Shown: positions 35,064 to 43,628, numbered from the stretch's first letter. The stretch is DNA of 64,000 nt from CAVSUR01 sp963731285 (GCA_963731285.1 CAVSUR010000002.1:124001-188000); one strand, 5' to 3'. A program made the numbers and translations. The notes: a model not told the origin generated them from the letters alone.

Positions 35064-36370
35064 TACCTCAGGAAACCCTCGTAGTTGCGCTGCTGCAGCT
35101 GGCTCTCGATCTGCTTCACCGTATCCAGTCCCACTCCTACCGCGATCATGATGCTGGTTCCGCCGAGCGGGAACTGCGACGTGGCGCCGACCAGCCCGAT
35201 CGCGATCATGGGGATCAGGGCGACGATTCCCAGGTACAGCGAGCCGGGGGCGGTCAGCCTGCTGAGCACGTAGCTCAGGTAACCGGCCGTCGGCGCGCCG
35301 GGCCTGATGCCGGGGATGAAGCCCCCGTACTTCTTCATGTTGTCGGCCACCTCGGTCGGGTTGAAGGTGATCGACACGTAGAAGTAGGTGAAGAAGATGA
35401 TCAGCACGAAGAACGTGAGCATGTAGTACGGGTCGTCCTGCACGGCCAGGTGCGTCTGGATCCACTGCGACCAGGCGCTGGGGGGCGTGGACTTGCCGAA
35501 CAGCTGCGTGGCCAGCTACGGGATGTACAGCAGCGACGAGGCGAAGATCACTGGGATTACGCCGGCCTGGTTGACCTTCAGCGGGATGTAGGTGGAGGTA
35601 CCGCCGTACATCTTGCGGCCCACCATCCGCTTGGCGTACTGCACCGGGATCCGGCGCTGGGCCTGCTCCATGAACGCCACGAACGCGATGACCGCGACCC
35701 CGACCAGCAGCACGAGCCCGAAGACGAAGGCGTTCTTGGTGATGTAGATCTGCTCCATCTCGCCGGGAATGACCGCGATGACCTGGGTGAAGATCATCAG
35801 CGACATGCCGTTGCCGACGCCGCGGTCGGTGATCAGCTCGCCCAGCCACATGATCACCGCGGTGCCTGCGGTCATGCAGATGACCATGGTGCCGATCGTG
35901 AACACCGAGGGATTGGGGATCAGCGGCCGGCTGCAGTTGCCGAGCAGCGTGCCATTGCGGGCCAGCGCCACGATCCCGGTGGACTGCAGGATGGCCAGGC
36001 CCACCGTGAGGTACCGGGTGTACTGGGTGATCTTCGCCTGGCCGGACTGGCCCTCCTGGCGCAGCGTCTCCAGCCGCGGGATCACCACGGCGAGCAGCTG
36101 CAAGATGATGCTCGCCGTGATGTAGGGCATGATGCCGAGCGCGAACACGGTCAGCTTCAGCAGCGCCCCGCCGCTGAACAGGTTGACTAGCTGCAGCACG
36201 CTGCCGCCGCTAGTGGTCGCCAGGTGCTCGCAGTAGGTGACGTTCTTCTCCGAGATACCAGGCGTCGGCAGCGTCGAGCCGAGCCGGAACACGGCGATGA
36301 TGAAAAGCGTAAACAGCAGCTTCTTGCGCAGGTCGGGCGTTCGGAACGCCCGGATGAACGCGGTCAGCAT
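35063..36370 (-). CDS. secY: Preprotein translocase SecY, with an in-frame TAG
   Basis: SecY is the ten-helix channel of the Sec translocon; SecE is encoded at 63395. The ATG at 36370 has GAGGA upstream and gives MLTAFIRAFRTPDLRKKLL. GIMPYITASIILQLL, NGMSLMIF and the late helices after YYMLTFFVLIIFFTYFY are all present in the same frame. Codon 285 (35518-35516) is TAG, between LLYIP and LATQLFGK. No frameshift is involved. A CAG-to-TAG or TAC-to-TAG change would account for it. SecY is essential and truncation here would remove the last helices, so sequencing error is the simplest reading. Confidence 0.94.
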
Positions 36371-36532
36371 GCGCCGTCCTCGGATTGTCGGGTCACCGTC
36401 ATCTGCCACGTGGCGTCACGGGCGAGGCCCAGCCGACCGCAGGCGCACGACGCGCTCACGCAGTCTAACCTGCCGCGGCGGGTCGGCGTGCCGACCGCCG
36501 CGGCAGCTCCTGGAGCCAGCCAGGCCGCCATG

Positions 36533-37024
36533 TCACAGCTCGGTGGCGGTACCGCCGGCGGCCGTGATCTTCTCCTTCGCCGCGGCGGAGAACGCGTGCG
36601 CGCTCACCCGCAGTGCCGCGCTGAGGTCGCCCTGCCCCAGCACCTTGACCAGCTCGCCGGGCCGCACCGCGCCCCTGGCCACCAGGTCGTCCGGCGTCAC
36701 GTCCCCGCCGTCGGGGTACAGTGCGGCCAGCCGGCCGGTGTTGACGACCTGGTAGGTCGTCTTGAACCGCAGGTTGGAGAAGCCCTTGAGCTTGGGCAGC
36801 CGCCGGTGCAGCGGCATCTGGCCGCCCTCGAACGCGGCCGGCACCTGGGTGCGCGCCTTACTGCCCTTGGTGCCGCGGCCGGCCGACTTGCCCTTGGACG
36901 CCTCGCCGCGGCCGACCCGGGTGCGGGCCGTGCGCGCGCCGGGGGCGGGGCGCAGGTGATGAATCTTCAGGCCGGCGCGGCCGCCTGGAGTGCTGTCCGC
37001 GCTGGTACGTTTCGTGTCTGCCAT
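36533..37024 (-). CDS. rplO: Ribosomal protein L15
   Basis: This is a 163-residue large-subunit protein. It has KIHHLRPAPGARTARTRVGRG and GKSAGRGTKGSKAR near the N-terminus and FEGGQMPLHRRLPKLKGF in the middle. It lies between rpmD and secY. The 162-base gap to secY holds no gene. Confidence 0.97.
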   Translation of the reverse strand: MADTKRTSADSTPGGRAGLKIHHLRPAPGARTARTRVGRGEASKGKSAGRGTKGSKARTQVPAAFEGGQMPLHRRLPKLKGFSNLRFKTTYQVVNTGRLAALYPDGGDVTPDDLVARGAVRPGELVKVLGQGDLSAALRVSAHAFSAAAKEKITAAGGTATEL

Positions 37025-37025
37025 C

Positions 37026-37208
37026 TCAGTCGACCTCCTCCACGGCGACCAGGTGGCGTACCACCTGGATCATGCCGCGGATCTCGGGGCGGTCCGCCTT
37101 GACCACCGTGTCGCCGATCCGGTGCAGTCCGAGGGACCGCAGGCTGTCGCGCTGCGGCCGGGTGCCGCCGATCTTCGACTTGGTCTGGGTGACCTTGAGC
37201 TGTGCCAT
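37026..37208 (-). CDS. rpmD: Ribosomal protein L30
   Basis: This is a 60-residue protein with LKVTQTKSKIGGTRPQRDSL and LGLHRIGDTVVKAD. It is one base from rplO and 12 bases from rpsE, so translation is probably coupled. Confidence 0.97.
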   Translation of the reverse strand: MAQLKVTQTKSKIGGTRPQRDSLRSLGLHRIGDTVVKADRPEIRGMIQVVRHLVAVEEVD

Positions 37209-37220
37209 GTCCTGCTCCGC

Positions 37221-37844
37221 TCAGCTGTTTCCTTGCGCCGGGGCGCTGGCCGCCGCCGCGCGGGCCCGCAGCATCGCTGCCGGGGCGACGTGCTCGATCG
37301 GAAGCCCGCGCCGGGCCGCGATCTCCTCGGGCCGGGAGAGGCTCTTGAGCGCCGCGACGGTGGCGTGCACGACGTTGATCGGGTTGGACGAGCCGAGCGA
37401 GCGGGACAGCACGTCGTGGATCCCCGCGCACTCCAGCACGGCGCGCACCGGGCCGCCGGCGATGACGCCAGTTCCCGGGCTGGCCGGCTTGAGCAGCACC
37501 ACGCCCGCCGACGCCTCGCCCTGCACGGTATGCGGGATGGTGCCGGCGATCCGCGGCACCTTGAAGAAGTCCTTCTTCGCCGCCTCGACGCCCTTGGCGA
37601 TCGCCGCGGGCACCTCCTTGGCCTTGCCGTAGCCGACGCCGACCATGCCGTTGCCGTCGCCCACCACTACCAGCGCGGTGAAGCTGAACCGGCGGCCGCC
37701 CTGGACGACCTTGGCCACCCGGTTGATCGTGACGACGCGCTCGGTGTAGGCGGTGCCCTTATCGGCGCCGCCGCCGCGGCGATCGTCGCGGCGGTCACGC
37801 CGCTCGCCACCGCCTCCGGTGCCGCGCCGCGGTGCTGGTGCCAT
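37221..37844 (-). CDS. rpsE: Ribosomal protein S5
   Basis: S5 supports decoding accuracy at the mRNA entry. The ATG at 37844 gives 207 residues with an Arg/Gly-rich N-terminus (RRDRRDDRRGGG). VVTINRVAKVVQGGRRFSF and GYGKAKEVPAAIAKGVEAAK are diagnostic. A longer in-frame reading covers rplR and is rejected. Confidence 0.97.
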   Translation of the reverse strand: MAPAPRRGTGGGGERRDRRDDRRGGGADKGTAYTERVVTINRVAKVVQGGRRFSFTALVVVGDGNGMVGVGYGKAKEVPAAIAKGVEAAKKDFFKVPRIAGTIPHTVQGEASAGVVLLKPASPGTGVIAGGPVRAVLECAGIHDVLSRSLGSSNPINVVHATVAALKSLSRPEEIAARRGLPIEHVAPAAMLRARAAAASAPAQGNS

Positions 37845-37875
37845 CAGACTTTCCTTCTCTCGTTGATACTCGTCG

Positions 37876-38274
37876 TCACAGGGCCAGGCCGGCTTCGCGG
37901 GCGCCGTCGGCGAGGGCGGCGATCCGGCCATGGTAGGCATAGCCACCGCGGTCGAACACCACCGCGCTGATGCCGGCCTGCGCCGCGCGCTCGGCGAGCA
38001 GTGCGCCAGCCCGACGGGCCTTCGCCGTCTTGTCACCGTCAGCGGTGCGGATCGAGCTGTCCAGCGTCGAGGCCGCGGCCAGCGTGCTGCCGGAGACGTC
38101 GTCGACCAGCTGCGCGAACGTGTTCTTGGCCGAGCGGTTGACCACCAGCCGCGGCCGGGCCGCGCTGCCGGCGACCCGCTTGCGGACCCGCAGGTGGCGC
38201 CGCTCGCGCGCGAACGTGCGCGCAGCGGTGCGGCCGGTGACGTGGCCATGCCCCCTGGTCTTGATGCTAGGCAT
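37876..38274 (-). CDS. rplR: Ribosomal protein L18
   Basis: L18 binds 5S rRNA with L5. The 132-residue protein has RRHLRVRKRVAGSAARPRL and AVVFDRGGYAYHGRIAALAD. It follows rplF with only three bases between. Confidence 0.97.
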   Translation of the reverse strand: MPSIKTRGHGHVTGRTAARTFARERRHLRVRKRVAGSAARPRLVVNRSAKNTFAQLVDDVSGSTLAAASTLDSSIRTADGDKTAKARRAGALLAERAAQAGISAVVFDRGGYAYHGRIAALADGAREAGLAL

Positions 38275-38277
38275 CGG

Positions 38278-38814
38278 TTACCTCCCCGCCTTTCCGGCCT
38301 TGCGGCGGATCTGCTCGCCCTGGTACCGCACGCCCTTGCCCTTATACGGGTCCGGCTTGCGGAGCTTGCGTATGTTGGCGGCCACCTCGCCCACCTGCTG
38401 CTTGTCGATGCCCTCGACGACGAACCTGGTCGGTGACTCGACCCGGAACGTGATTCCGTCGGGGGCGCGGACCGGCACCGGGTGGCTGAAGCCGAGTGCG
38501 AACTCCAGGTCCTGGCCGCGGGCCTGGACCCGGTAGCCGACGCCCACGATCTCCAGCGTCTTGCGGAAGCCATCGGTGACGCCGGTCACCATGTTGGCGA
38601 TCAGCGACCGGGACAGGCCGTGCAGCGCGCGGATCTCGCCCTCGTCGCTCGGCCGGGTCACGGTGATGGTGCCGTCAGCCTGCGAGACCTCGATGGGCGG
38701 CGAGACCAGCAGGCTCAGCGTGCCCTTCGGGCCCTTCACCGTCACCTGGCGGCCGTCGATCGTGACGTCGACGCCGCTCGGGACGGCGACGGGCATGCGT
38801 CCGATTCGTGACAT
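38278..38814 (-). CDS. rplF: Ribosomal protein L6
   Basis: A 178-residue protein with two repeats of the L6 fold. MSRIGRMPVAVPSGVDVTID opens it and PDPYKGKGVRYQGEQIRRK closes it, as in the family. Confidence 0.98.
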   Translation of the reverse strand: MSRIGRMPVAVPSGVDVTIDGRQVTVKGPKGTLSLLVSPPIEVSQADGTITVTRPSDEGEIRALHGLSRSLIANMVTGVTDGFRKTLEIVGVGYRVQARGQDLEFALGFSHPVPVRAPDGITFRVESPTRFVVEGIDKQQVGEVAANIRKLRKPDPYKGKGVRYQGEQIRRKAGKAGR

Positions 38815-38824
38815 CGCGGGCTCC

Positions 38825-39223
38825 CTACCAGACGTAGGCGAGGACTTCCCCGCCTACGCCCTTCTTCTTCGCCTGCTTGTCGGTCATCAGGCCGGCTGAC
38901 GTCGAGATGATCGCGACGCCGAGGCCCCCGAGCACCCGCGGCAGGTTGTCCTTGCGCGCGTACACCCGCAGGCCGGGCTTGGAGACCCGCTTGAGGCCGG
39001 CGATCGATCGCTCCCGGCTCGGGCCGTACTTCAGCGCGACGGTGAGGCTCTTGCCCACCTCCGCGTCCTCGATGCGCCAGCCGGCGATGTAGCCCTCCTG
39101 CTGGAGGATCTCGGCGATGTTCACCTTGATCTTGGAATGCGGCATGGTCACCGCGTCGTGGTACGCAGAGTTGGCGTTGCGCAGCCGGGTCAGCATGTCT
39201 GCGACCGGGTCGGTCATGGTCAT
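38825..39223 (-). CDS. rpsH: Ribosomal protein S8
   Basis: S8 organises the central domain of 16S rRNA. The 132-residue protein begins with DPVADMLTRLRNANSAYHD and has STSAGLMTDKQAKKKGVGG at the end. It lies 127 bases after rpsN. Confidence 0.98.
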   Translation of the reverse strand: MTMTDPVADMLTRLRNANSAYHDAVTMPHSKIKVNIAEILQQEGYIAGWRIEDAEVGKSLTVALKYGPSRERSIAGLKRVSKPGLRVYARKDNLPRVLGGLGVAIISTSAGLMTDKQAKKKGVGGEVLAYVW

Positions 39224-39350
39224 GGCCTGGTGGCCCTCCTCGCCGCGGTTTCCCGTCGCGGGACCTGCGGCGCGGTCGGTGGGCGCGGTCGCGCCCAGGT
39301 GGATGTGGCTGGTTTCCAGCTTGGCCCGTGATTACCAGCCTGGCCCGTGG

Positions 39351-39536
39351 TTACCAGCTGGATTTCGTGATGCCGGGCAGCTCACCGCGGTGCGCCATGG
39401 CCCGGAAGCAGATACGGCACAGGCCGAATCGCTTGTAGACGGCACGTGGCCGCCCGCACCGGGAGCACCTGGTGTACGCGCGCACCTTGTACTTGGGCGT
39501 GCGCTTCGCCTTGGCGATCAGGCTCTTCTTCGCCAC
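39351..39536 (-). CDS. rpsN: Ribosomal protein S14, zinc-binding type Z
   Basis: This 61-residue short form has the CSRCGRPRAV and LCRICFRAMA zinc motifs (CxxC twice). It sits in the spc operon between rplE and rpsH, the usual place for the zinc form. Confidence 0.98.
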   Translation of the reverse strand: MAKKSLIAKAKRTPKYKVRAYTRCSRCGRPRAVYKRFGLCRICFRAMAHRGELPGITKSSW

Positions 39537-39539
39537 TAC

Positions 39540-40160
39540 TCAGTTCTCCTTGAACGGGAAGCCCAGCCGCCGCAGCAGCGAGCGTCCCTCGGCGTCGTTG
39601 GTCGCGGTCGTGACGACTGTCACGTCCATCCCGCGCGGCCGGTCCACCTGATCGGGATTGATCTCGTGGAACATCAGCTGCTCGGTCAGGCCGAAGGTGT
39701 AGTTCCCGCGGCCGTCGAACTGCCGGTCGGACAGCCCGCGGAAGTCCCGGATGCGGGGCAGCGCGGTCGACAGCAACCGGTCGAGGAACTCCCACATCCG
39801 GTCGCCGCGCAGCGTCACGTGCGCGCCGATCGGCATGCCCTCGCGCAGCTTGAACTGCGCGATCGACTTGCGCGCCCGGGCCACCGCGGGCTTTTGCCCG
39901 CTGATGATGGCCAGGTCGCGCACCGCGCCGTCGATGAGCTTGGCATCGCGGGCCGCCTCGCCCACCCCCATGTTGACCACGATCTTGGTCAGCCCGGGCA
40001 CCTGCATCACGTTCGGATGGCGGAACTCCTCCCGCAGCGCGGGCGCGATCTCGGACTGGTACCGCTCCTTCAGCCGCGGCCGGGGCCGGGCTGCGGCCCC
40101 ATCCGCCGCGGCCCCGTTCGCTGCCACGCTGCCGGGCTGCTTGGTCTGGGTGGCAGCCAT
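39540..40160 (-). CDS. rplE: Ribosomal protein L5
   Basis: L5 carries 5S rRNA into the large subunit. The 206-residue protein has an Ala-rich N-terminal extension, then RLKERYQSEIAPALREEF, KIVVNMGVGEAARD and RGMDVTVVTTATNDAEGRSL. It is 3 bases from rpsN and shares one base with rplX. Confidence 0.97.
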   Translation of the reverse strand: MAATQTKQPGSVAANGAAADGAAARPRPRLKERYQSEIAPALREEFRHPNVMQVPGLTKIVVNMGVGEAARDAKLIDGAVRDLAIISGQKPAVARARKSIAQFKLREGMPIGAHVTLRGDRMWEFLDRLLSTALPRIRDFRGLSDRQFDGRGNYTFGLTEQLMFHEINPDQVDRPRGMDVTVVTTATNDAEGRSLLRRLGFPFKEN

Positions 40161-40537
40161 CAGGTGTCCTTACCGCCCGGGCGGGTAACCCGGACCTTCT
40201 CGTTGTCCTCGGTGCGCCGGTAGCCGGCCCGGGCGGCCTTCTTGGTCTCCGGGTCGATCAGCGCCACGTTGCTCACATGGATCAGCGCTTCCTGGTGGAC
40301 GATGCCGCCTTCCTTGGCGCCGCGACGGCCCTGGTAGTCCACCTTGGTGTTCTTCTTAATCATGTTGACGCCCTCGATGAGCACCTTCTGGCGCTCCGGG
40401 AACGCGGCGATCACGGTGCCCTCGCGGCCGTTGTCCTTGCCGGCGATGACGACGACGCGGTCGCCCTTCTTGATCTTCATACTGGGGGCCTTGCGGGTCT
40501 GGGCCTTCTTGGCCGCAGCGGTCTTGCGGGCCATCAC
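40160..40537 (-). CDS. rplX: Ribosomal protein L24
   Basis: L24 starts 50S assembly. The KOW core is MKIKKGDRVVVIAGKDNGRE followed by KKNTKVDYQGRRGAKEGGI. The frame allows a start at 40537, overlapping rplN by 4 bases, which adds about 19 Lys/Ala-rich residues. The ATG at about 40480 gives the usual short N-terminus. Which is used is unclear. Confidence 0.96.
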   Translation of the reverse strand: MMARKTAAAKKAQTRKAPSMKIKKGDRVVVIAGKDNGREGTVIAAFPERQKVLIEGVNMIKKNTKVDYQGRRGAKEGGIVHQEALIHVSNVALIDPETKKAARAGYRRTEDNEKVRVTRPGGKDT

Positions 40538-40902
40538 AGCACCTCCGGAGCCAGCGAGATGATTCGCATGAACCGCTTCTCCCGCAGCTCCCGGCCGACC
40601 GGCCCGAAGATGCGGGTGCCGCGCGGATCCCCGCCGTCCCGGATCAGGACGGCGGCGTTCTCGTCAAAGCGGATGTAGGAGCCGTCACCGCGGCGGCGCT
40701 CCTTGCGCGTGCGGACGACGACGGCCTTGACCACGTCGCCCTTCTTCACCCCGGCGCCGGGCAGGGCGTCCTTGACGGTGGCCACGATGACGTCACCGAT
40801 GCCCGCGTATCGCCGGCCCGAGCCGCCGAGAACCCGGATGCACAAGATCTCCTTGGCTCCGGTGTTGTCGGCGACCTTGAGCCGCGACTCCTGCTGGATC
40901 AC
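40534..40902 (-). CDS. rplN: Ribosomal protein L14
   Basis: This 122-residue protein begins MIQQESRLKVADNTGAKEIL. GSGRRYAGIGDVIVATVKDA and the end FMRIISLAPEVL are diagnostic. Intact. Confidence 0.98.
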   Translation of the reverse strand: MIQQESRLKVADNTGAKEILCIRVLGGSGRRYAGIGDVIVATVKDALPGAGVKKGDVVKAVVVRTRKERRRGDGSYIRFDENAAVLIRDGGDPRGTRIFGPVGRELREKRFMRIISLAPEVL

Positions 40903-40992
40903 GTCAACTCCTGCTGCTAGCGCTCCGGCCTCGGTGCGAGGCCGGGCGGGTCCTGGCGGGCCCGGGCGGGAAGCCTCCCGCCGGTGCCCTGG

Positions 40993-41277
40993 TTACTTGG
41001 CCTTCTCCAAGATCTGCGCGACTCGCCAGCGCTTGGTCGCCGACAGCGGCCGGGTCTCCATCAGCAGGACCCGGTCGCCGACGCCGCAGGCGTTCTCGCC
41101 GTCGTGAGCCTTGTATTTCTTCGTCCGGCGGATGACCTTGCCGTACTTGGGGTGCTTGACCCGGTCCTCCACCACGACGACCACGGTCTTGTCCATCTTG
41201 TCGCTGACGACCAGCCCCTCGCGTACCTTGCGGTAGCCGCGCGAGATGGTCGCGTTCTGCTCGTCACTCATCTTCAT
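40993..41277 (-). CDS. rpsQ: Ribosomal protein S17
   Basis: This OB-fold 30S protein of 94 residues has VREGLVVSDKMDKTVVVVVE and VLLMETRPLSATKRWRV. It overlaps the end of rpmC by 14 bases. Confidence 0.97.
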   Translation of the reverse strand: MKMSDEQNATISRGYRKVREGLVVSDKMDKTVVVVVEDRVKHPKYGKVIRRTKKYKAHDGENACGVGDRVLLMETRPLSATKRWRVAQILEKAK

Positions 41278-41506
41278 CCGCCTCCTGCGCCACGGTCACG
41301 ATGCCGAGCTCGCGCTCCCGCTTCACCGTGTAGATGCGCGCGATTTCCTTCCGGACCGCCCGCAGGCGCCCGTGGCTCTCCAGCTGGCCGGTGGCCGCCT
41401 GGAAGCGCAGGTTGAACAGCTCGATCTTCGCCTCGGCGAGCTTGCCGTCGAGTTCCTCCTCGGTCGAGGTCCGCAGGTCAGCGGCCGCCAGTCCCTTGGC
41501 CATCAC
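41264..41506 (-). CDS. rpmC: Ribosomal protein L29
   Basis: L29 lies at the peptide exit tunnel. It has DLRTSTEEELDGKLAEAKIE and NLRFQAATGQLESHGRLR. The start is ATG 41503 or the GTG one codon earlier, within TGACGCGTGATG. That string is a copy of the end of rplP, so the start region derives from a local duplication. The acidic end overlaps rpsQ. Confidence 0.96.
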   Translation of the reverse strand: MMAKGLAAADLRTSTEEELDGKLAEAKIELFNLRFQAATGQLESHGRLRAVRKEIARIYTVKRERELGIVTVAQEADEDE

Positions 41507-41640
41507 GCGTCACCGACCTCTCGCTTCACGAACTTTGCCCTCTCATGAGCAGAGCATCGGGAGCTTGTGCGTGACCACATCACGCGTCACCGACCTCTCG
41601 CTTCACGAACTTGCACTTCATGGGGAGCTTGTGCATCGCG
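41501..41640. repeat. Decayed tandem duplication of the rplP 3' end
   Basis: A 35-base string is repeated exactly at 41501-41535 and 41578-41612. It includes the last codons and stop of rplP. A further shared GGGAGCTTGTGC (41559-41570 and 41622-41633) shows the copies once extended about 60-77 bases. The gene-side copy is intact; the copy in the rplP-rpmC gap has diverged in its middle. Confidence 0.88.
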
Positions 41641-41999
41641 CGGCGCAGTGCTTCGCGGGCCACCGGCTCCGACACGCCGGACAGCTCGAACATCACCCGG
41701 CCGGGCTTGACGTTGGCCACCCACCATTCGGGAGCGCCCTTGCCCGAGCCCATCCGGGTCTCGGCCGGCTTCTTGGTCAGCGGCCGGTCCGGGTAGATGG
41801 TGATCCAGACCTTCCCGCCGCGGCGGATGTGCCGGGTCATCGCGATACGGGCGGCCTCGATCTGCCGGTTGGTGACGTAGGAGTGCTCGACGGCCTGGAT
41901 GCCGAACTCGCCGAACGTCACCCTGGTGCCGCCCTTGGCCGCACCGTGGCGGTCCGGGCGGTGCTGCTTGCGGTGCTTAACCCGCCGGGGGGTCAGCAT
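41580..41999 (-). CDS. rplP: Ribosomal protein L16
   Basis: L16 shapes the A site of the large subunit. The 139-residue protein begins MLTPRRVKHRKQHRPDRHG. GFGIQAVEHSY-type text, MGSGKGAPEWWVANVKPG and the end HKLPMKCKFVKREVGDA are diagnostic. A partial copy of its 3' end follows downstream. Confidence 0.97.
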   Translation of the reverse strand: MLTPRRVKHRKQHRPDRHGAAKGGTRVTFGEFGIQAVEHSYVTNRQIEAARIAMTRHIRRGGKVWITIYPDRPLTKKPAETRMGSGKGAPEWWVANVKPGRVMFELSGVSEPVAREALRRAMHKLPMKCKFVKREVGDA

Positions 42000-42002
42000 G
42001 GC

Positions 42003-42833
42003 TCAGCTCTCCTCTCCAGGCCCGGCCGCCACGGCCGGGGGAGCCTGGTCCTGGTTGTCAGCCTGCGGCGCCTCCGCGCCGCCGGCGGCCGGCCGGTCGG
42101 TGCCGTCGGCGCCCGGCCGGCGGCGCCGCTGCGGCGGCCGGTCGCGGTCGCGGCCTGGCCGCTGGCCGGCCCGCAGCGCCGCCGCGGCCGCCTCGCGCTC
42201 GGCCCGGGTCTGAGCCGCCTCGCCGCGGTAGATCCACACCTTCACGCCGATCCGGCCGAAGGTGGTGCGGGCCTCGTAGAAGCCGTAGTCAATGTCGGCG
42301 CGCAGCGTGTGCAGCGGCACCCGGCCCTCGCGGTAGAACTCCGACCGGGACATCTCGGCGCCCCCGAGCCGTCCGGCGCACTGTACCCGGATGCCCTTGG
42401 CGCCGCCCTTCATCGCGCTCTGCATGGCCTTGCGCATGGCGCGGCGGAACGAGACCCGGCTGGACAGCTGCTCGGCCACGCCCTGCGCGACCAGCTGGGC
42501 GTCGATCTCAGGGTTCTTGACCTCGAGGATGTTCAGCTGGATCTGCTTGCCGGTGAGCTTCTCCAGGTCGCCGCGGATCCGGTCGGCCTCGGCGCCGCGG
42601 CGGCCGATGACGATGCCCGGCCGGGCGGTGTGAATGTCCACCCGCACCCGGTCCCTGGTCCGCTCGATCTCGACCTTGGAGATGCCGGCCCGCTCCATGC
42701 CGCGCTGCAGCATGCGGCGGATCGCGACGTCCTCGGCGACGTAATCCTTGTAGAGCTTGTCGGCATACCACCGGCTCTTGAAGTCGGTGGTGATGCCCAG
42801 CCGGAACCCGTGCGGGTTCACTTTCTGGCCCAC
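42003..42833 (-). CDS. rpsC: Ribosomal protein S3 with extended C-terminus
   Basis: S3 forms part of the mRNA helicase at the entry tunnel. It begins MGQKVNPHGFRLGITTDFKS. The KH motif is RPGIVIGRRGAEADRIRGDL. The C-terminal 60 residues are Arg/Pro/Ala-rich and disordered, as often in actinobacteria. It shares one base with rplV. Confidence 0.97.
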   Translation of the reverse strand: MGQKVNPHGFRLGITTDFKSRWYADKLYKDYVAEDVAIRRMLQRGMERAGISKVEIERTRDRVRVDIHTARPGIVIGRRGAEADRIRGDLEKLTGKQIQLNILEVKNPEIDAQLVAQGVAEQLSSRVSFRRAMRKAMQSAMKGGAKGIRVQCAGRLGGAEMSRSEFYREGRVPLHTLRADIDYGFYEARTTFGRIGVKVWIYRGEAAQTRAEREAAAAALRAGQRPGRDRDRPPQRRRRPGADGTDRPAAGGAEAPQADNQDQAPPAVAAGPGEES

Positions 42834-43240
42834 TATCGGGTCCTCTCCCTGCTGTTTGCTGCACGGCCTCTCGATGCGCCTCGTGCCGTACCGCCGGACG
42901 GGGCCGCGCCCTCGTCCGAGACGATGACCGTGATGTGGCTGGTGCGCTTGTTGATCCGGTAGCCCCGGCCCTGCGCGCGCGGCCGGAAGCGCTTGAGCGT
43001 CGGCCCCTCGTCCACCCAGGCGGCCCGCACCACGAGCGAGCCGGCGTCTACCTGGCGGGCGTGCGCGGCGTTGGCAATGGCGCTGGCCAGCACCTTGCCG
43101 ACCGGCTCGCTCGCCGACTGCGGCGCGAAGGACAGCGCCGCCTGCGCCTGGTCAGCAGGCATCCCGCGGATCAGGTCCACCACCCGGCGGGCCTTGCGCG
43201 GCGTGACGCGCACGTACCGCGCCTTCGCTCTGGCTTCCAT
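42833..43240 (-). CDS. rplV: Ribosomal protein L22
   Basis: The L22 beta-hairpin lines the exit tunnel. It begins MEARAKARYVRVTPRKARRV and the hairpin region is RFRPRAQGRGYRINKRTSHI. The C-terminus has a short basic extension (RGASRGRAANSRERTR). Confidence 0.97.
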   Translation of the reverse strand: MEARAKARYVRVTPRKARRVVDLIRGMPADQAQAALSFAPQSASEPVGKVLASAIANAAHARQVDAGSLVVRAAWVDEGPTLKRFRPRAQGRGYRINKRTSHITVIVSDEGAAPSGGTARGASRGRAANSRERTR

Positions 43241-43274
43241 TGCTACTGCCTTTCAGCTCCTGCTCGTAGACCCT

Positions 43275-43305
43275 GCCCGGGGGTTCCGGGGGCTGCCCCC
43301 CGGGC
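43275..43305. terminator. GC hairpin between rpsS and rplV
   Basis: GCCCGGGGG and CCCCCGGGC form a perfect 9-bp stem around a 13-base loop, followed by TAGC. It lies inside the S10 operon, in the 97-base rpsS-rplV gap. It may attenuate rather than end the transcript, since no promoter is seen after it. It resembles the hairpins at 61689 and 46568. Confidence 0.5.
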
Positions 43306-43337
43306 TAGCAGAGCCATCTGCTCTCTCTCGCTCTCTG

Positions 43338-43616
43338 TTACCGGCGGCTGCGCCGGTCGTCCCTGACGTGACTGCGGAAAGTCCGGGTAGGCGCGAACTC
43401 GCCGAGCTTGTGCCCGACCATCGACTCGGTGATGAAGACCGGCACGTGCCTGCGGCCGTCGTGCACGGCGATCGTGTGGCCCAGCATCGCGGGAACGATC
43501 ATGGAGCGGCGCGACCACGTCTTGATCACGTTCTTGGAGCCCTTATCGTTCTGGAGGTCCACCTTCTTGATCAGGTGGTCGTCCACGAACGGGCCCTTCT
43601 TAAGGCTACGAGGCAT
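43338..43616 (-). CDS. rpsS: Ribosomal protein S19
   Basis: A 92-residue protein that pairs with S13. It begins MPRSLKKGPFVDDHLIKKVD and has HTIAVHDGRRHVPVFITESM and GHKLGEFAPTRTFRSH. Intact. Confidence 0.98.
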   Translation of the reverse strand: MPRSLKKGPFVDDHLIKKVDLQNDKGSKNVIKTWSRRSMIVPAMLGHTIAVHDGRRHVPVFITESMVGHKLGEFAPTRTFRSHVRDDRRSRR

Positions 43617-43628
43617 CTGCAGGTGCTC

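Noticed and set aside
35516..35518. Amber codon recoding (pyrrolysine or suppressor) in secY
   Set aside because: TAG ends several genes here normally (groES, truA, rplQ, rplL, rplW), so general recoding is not supported. A local base error is simpler.
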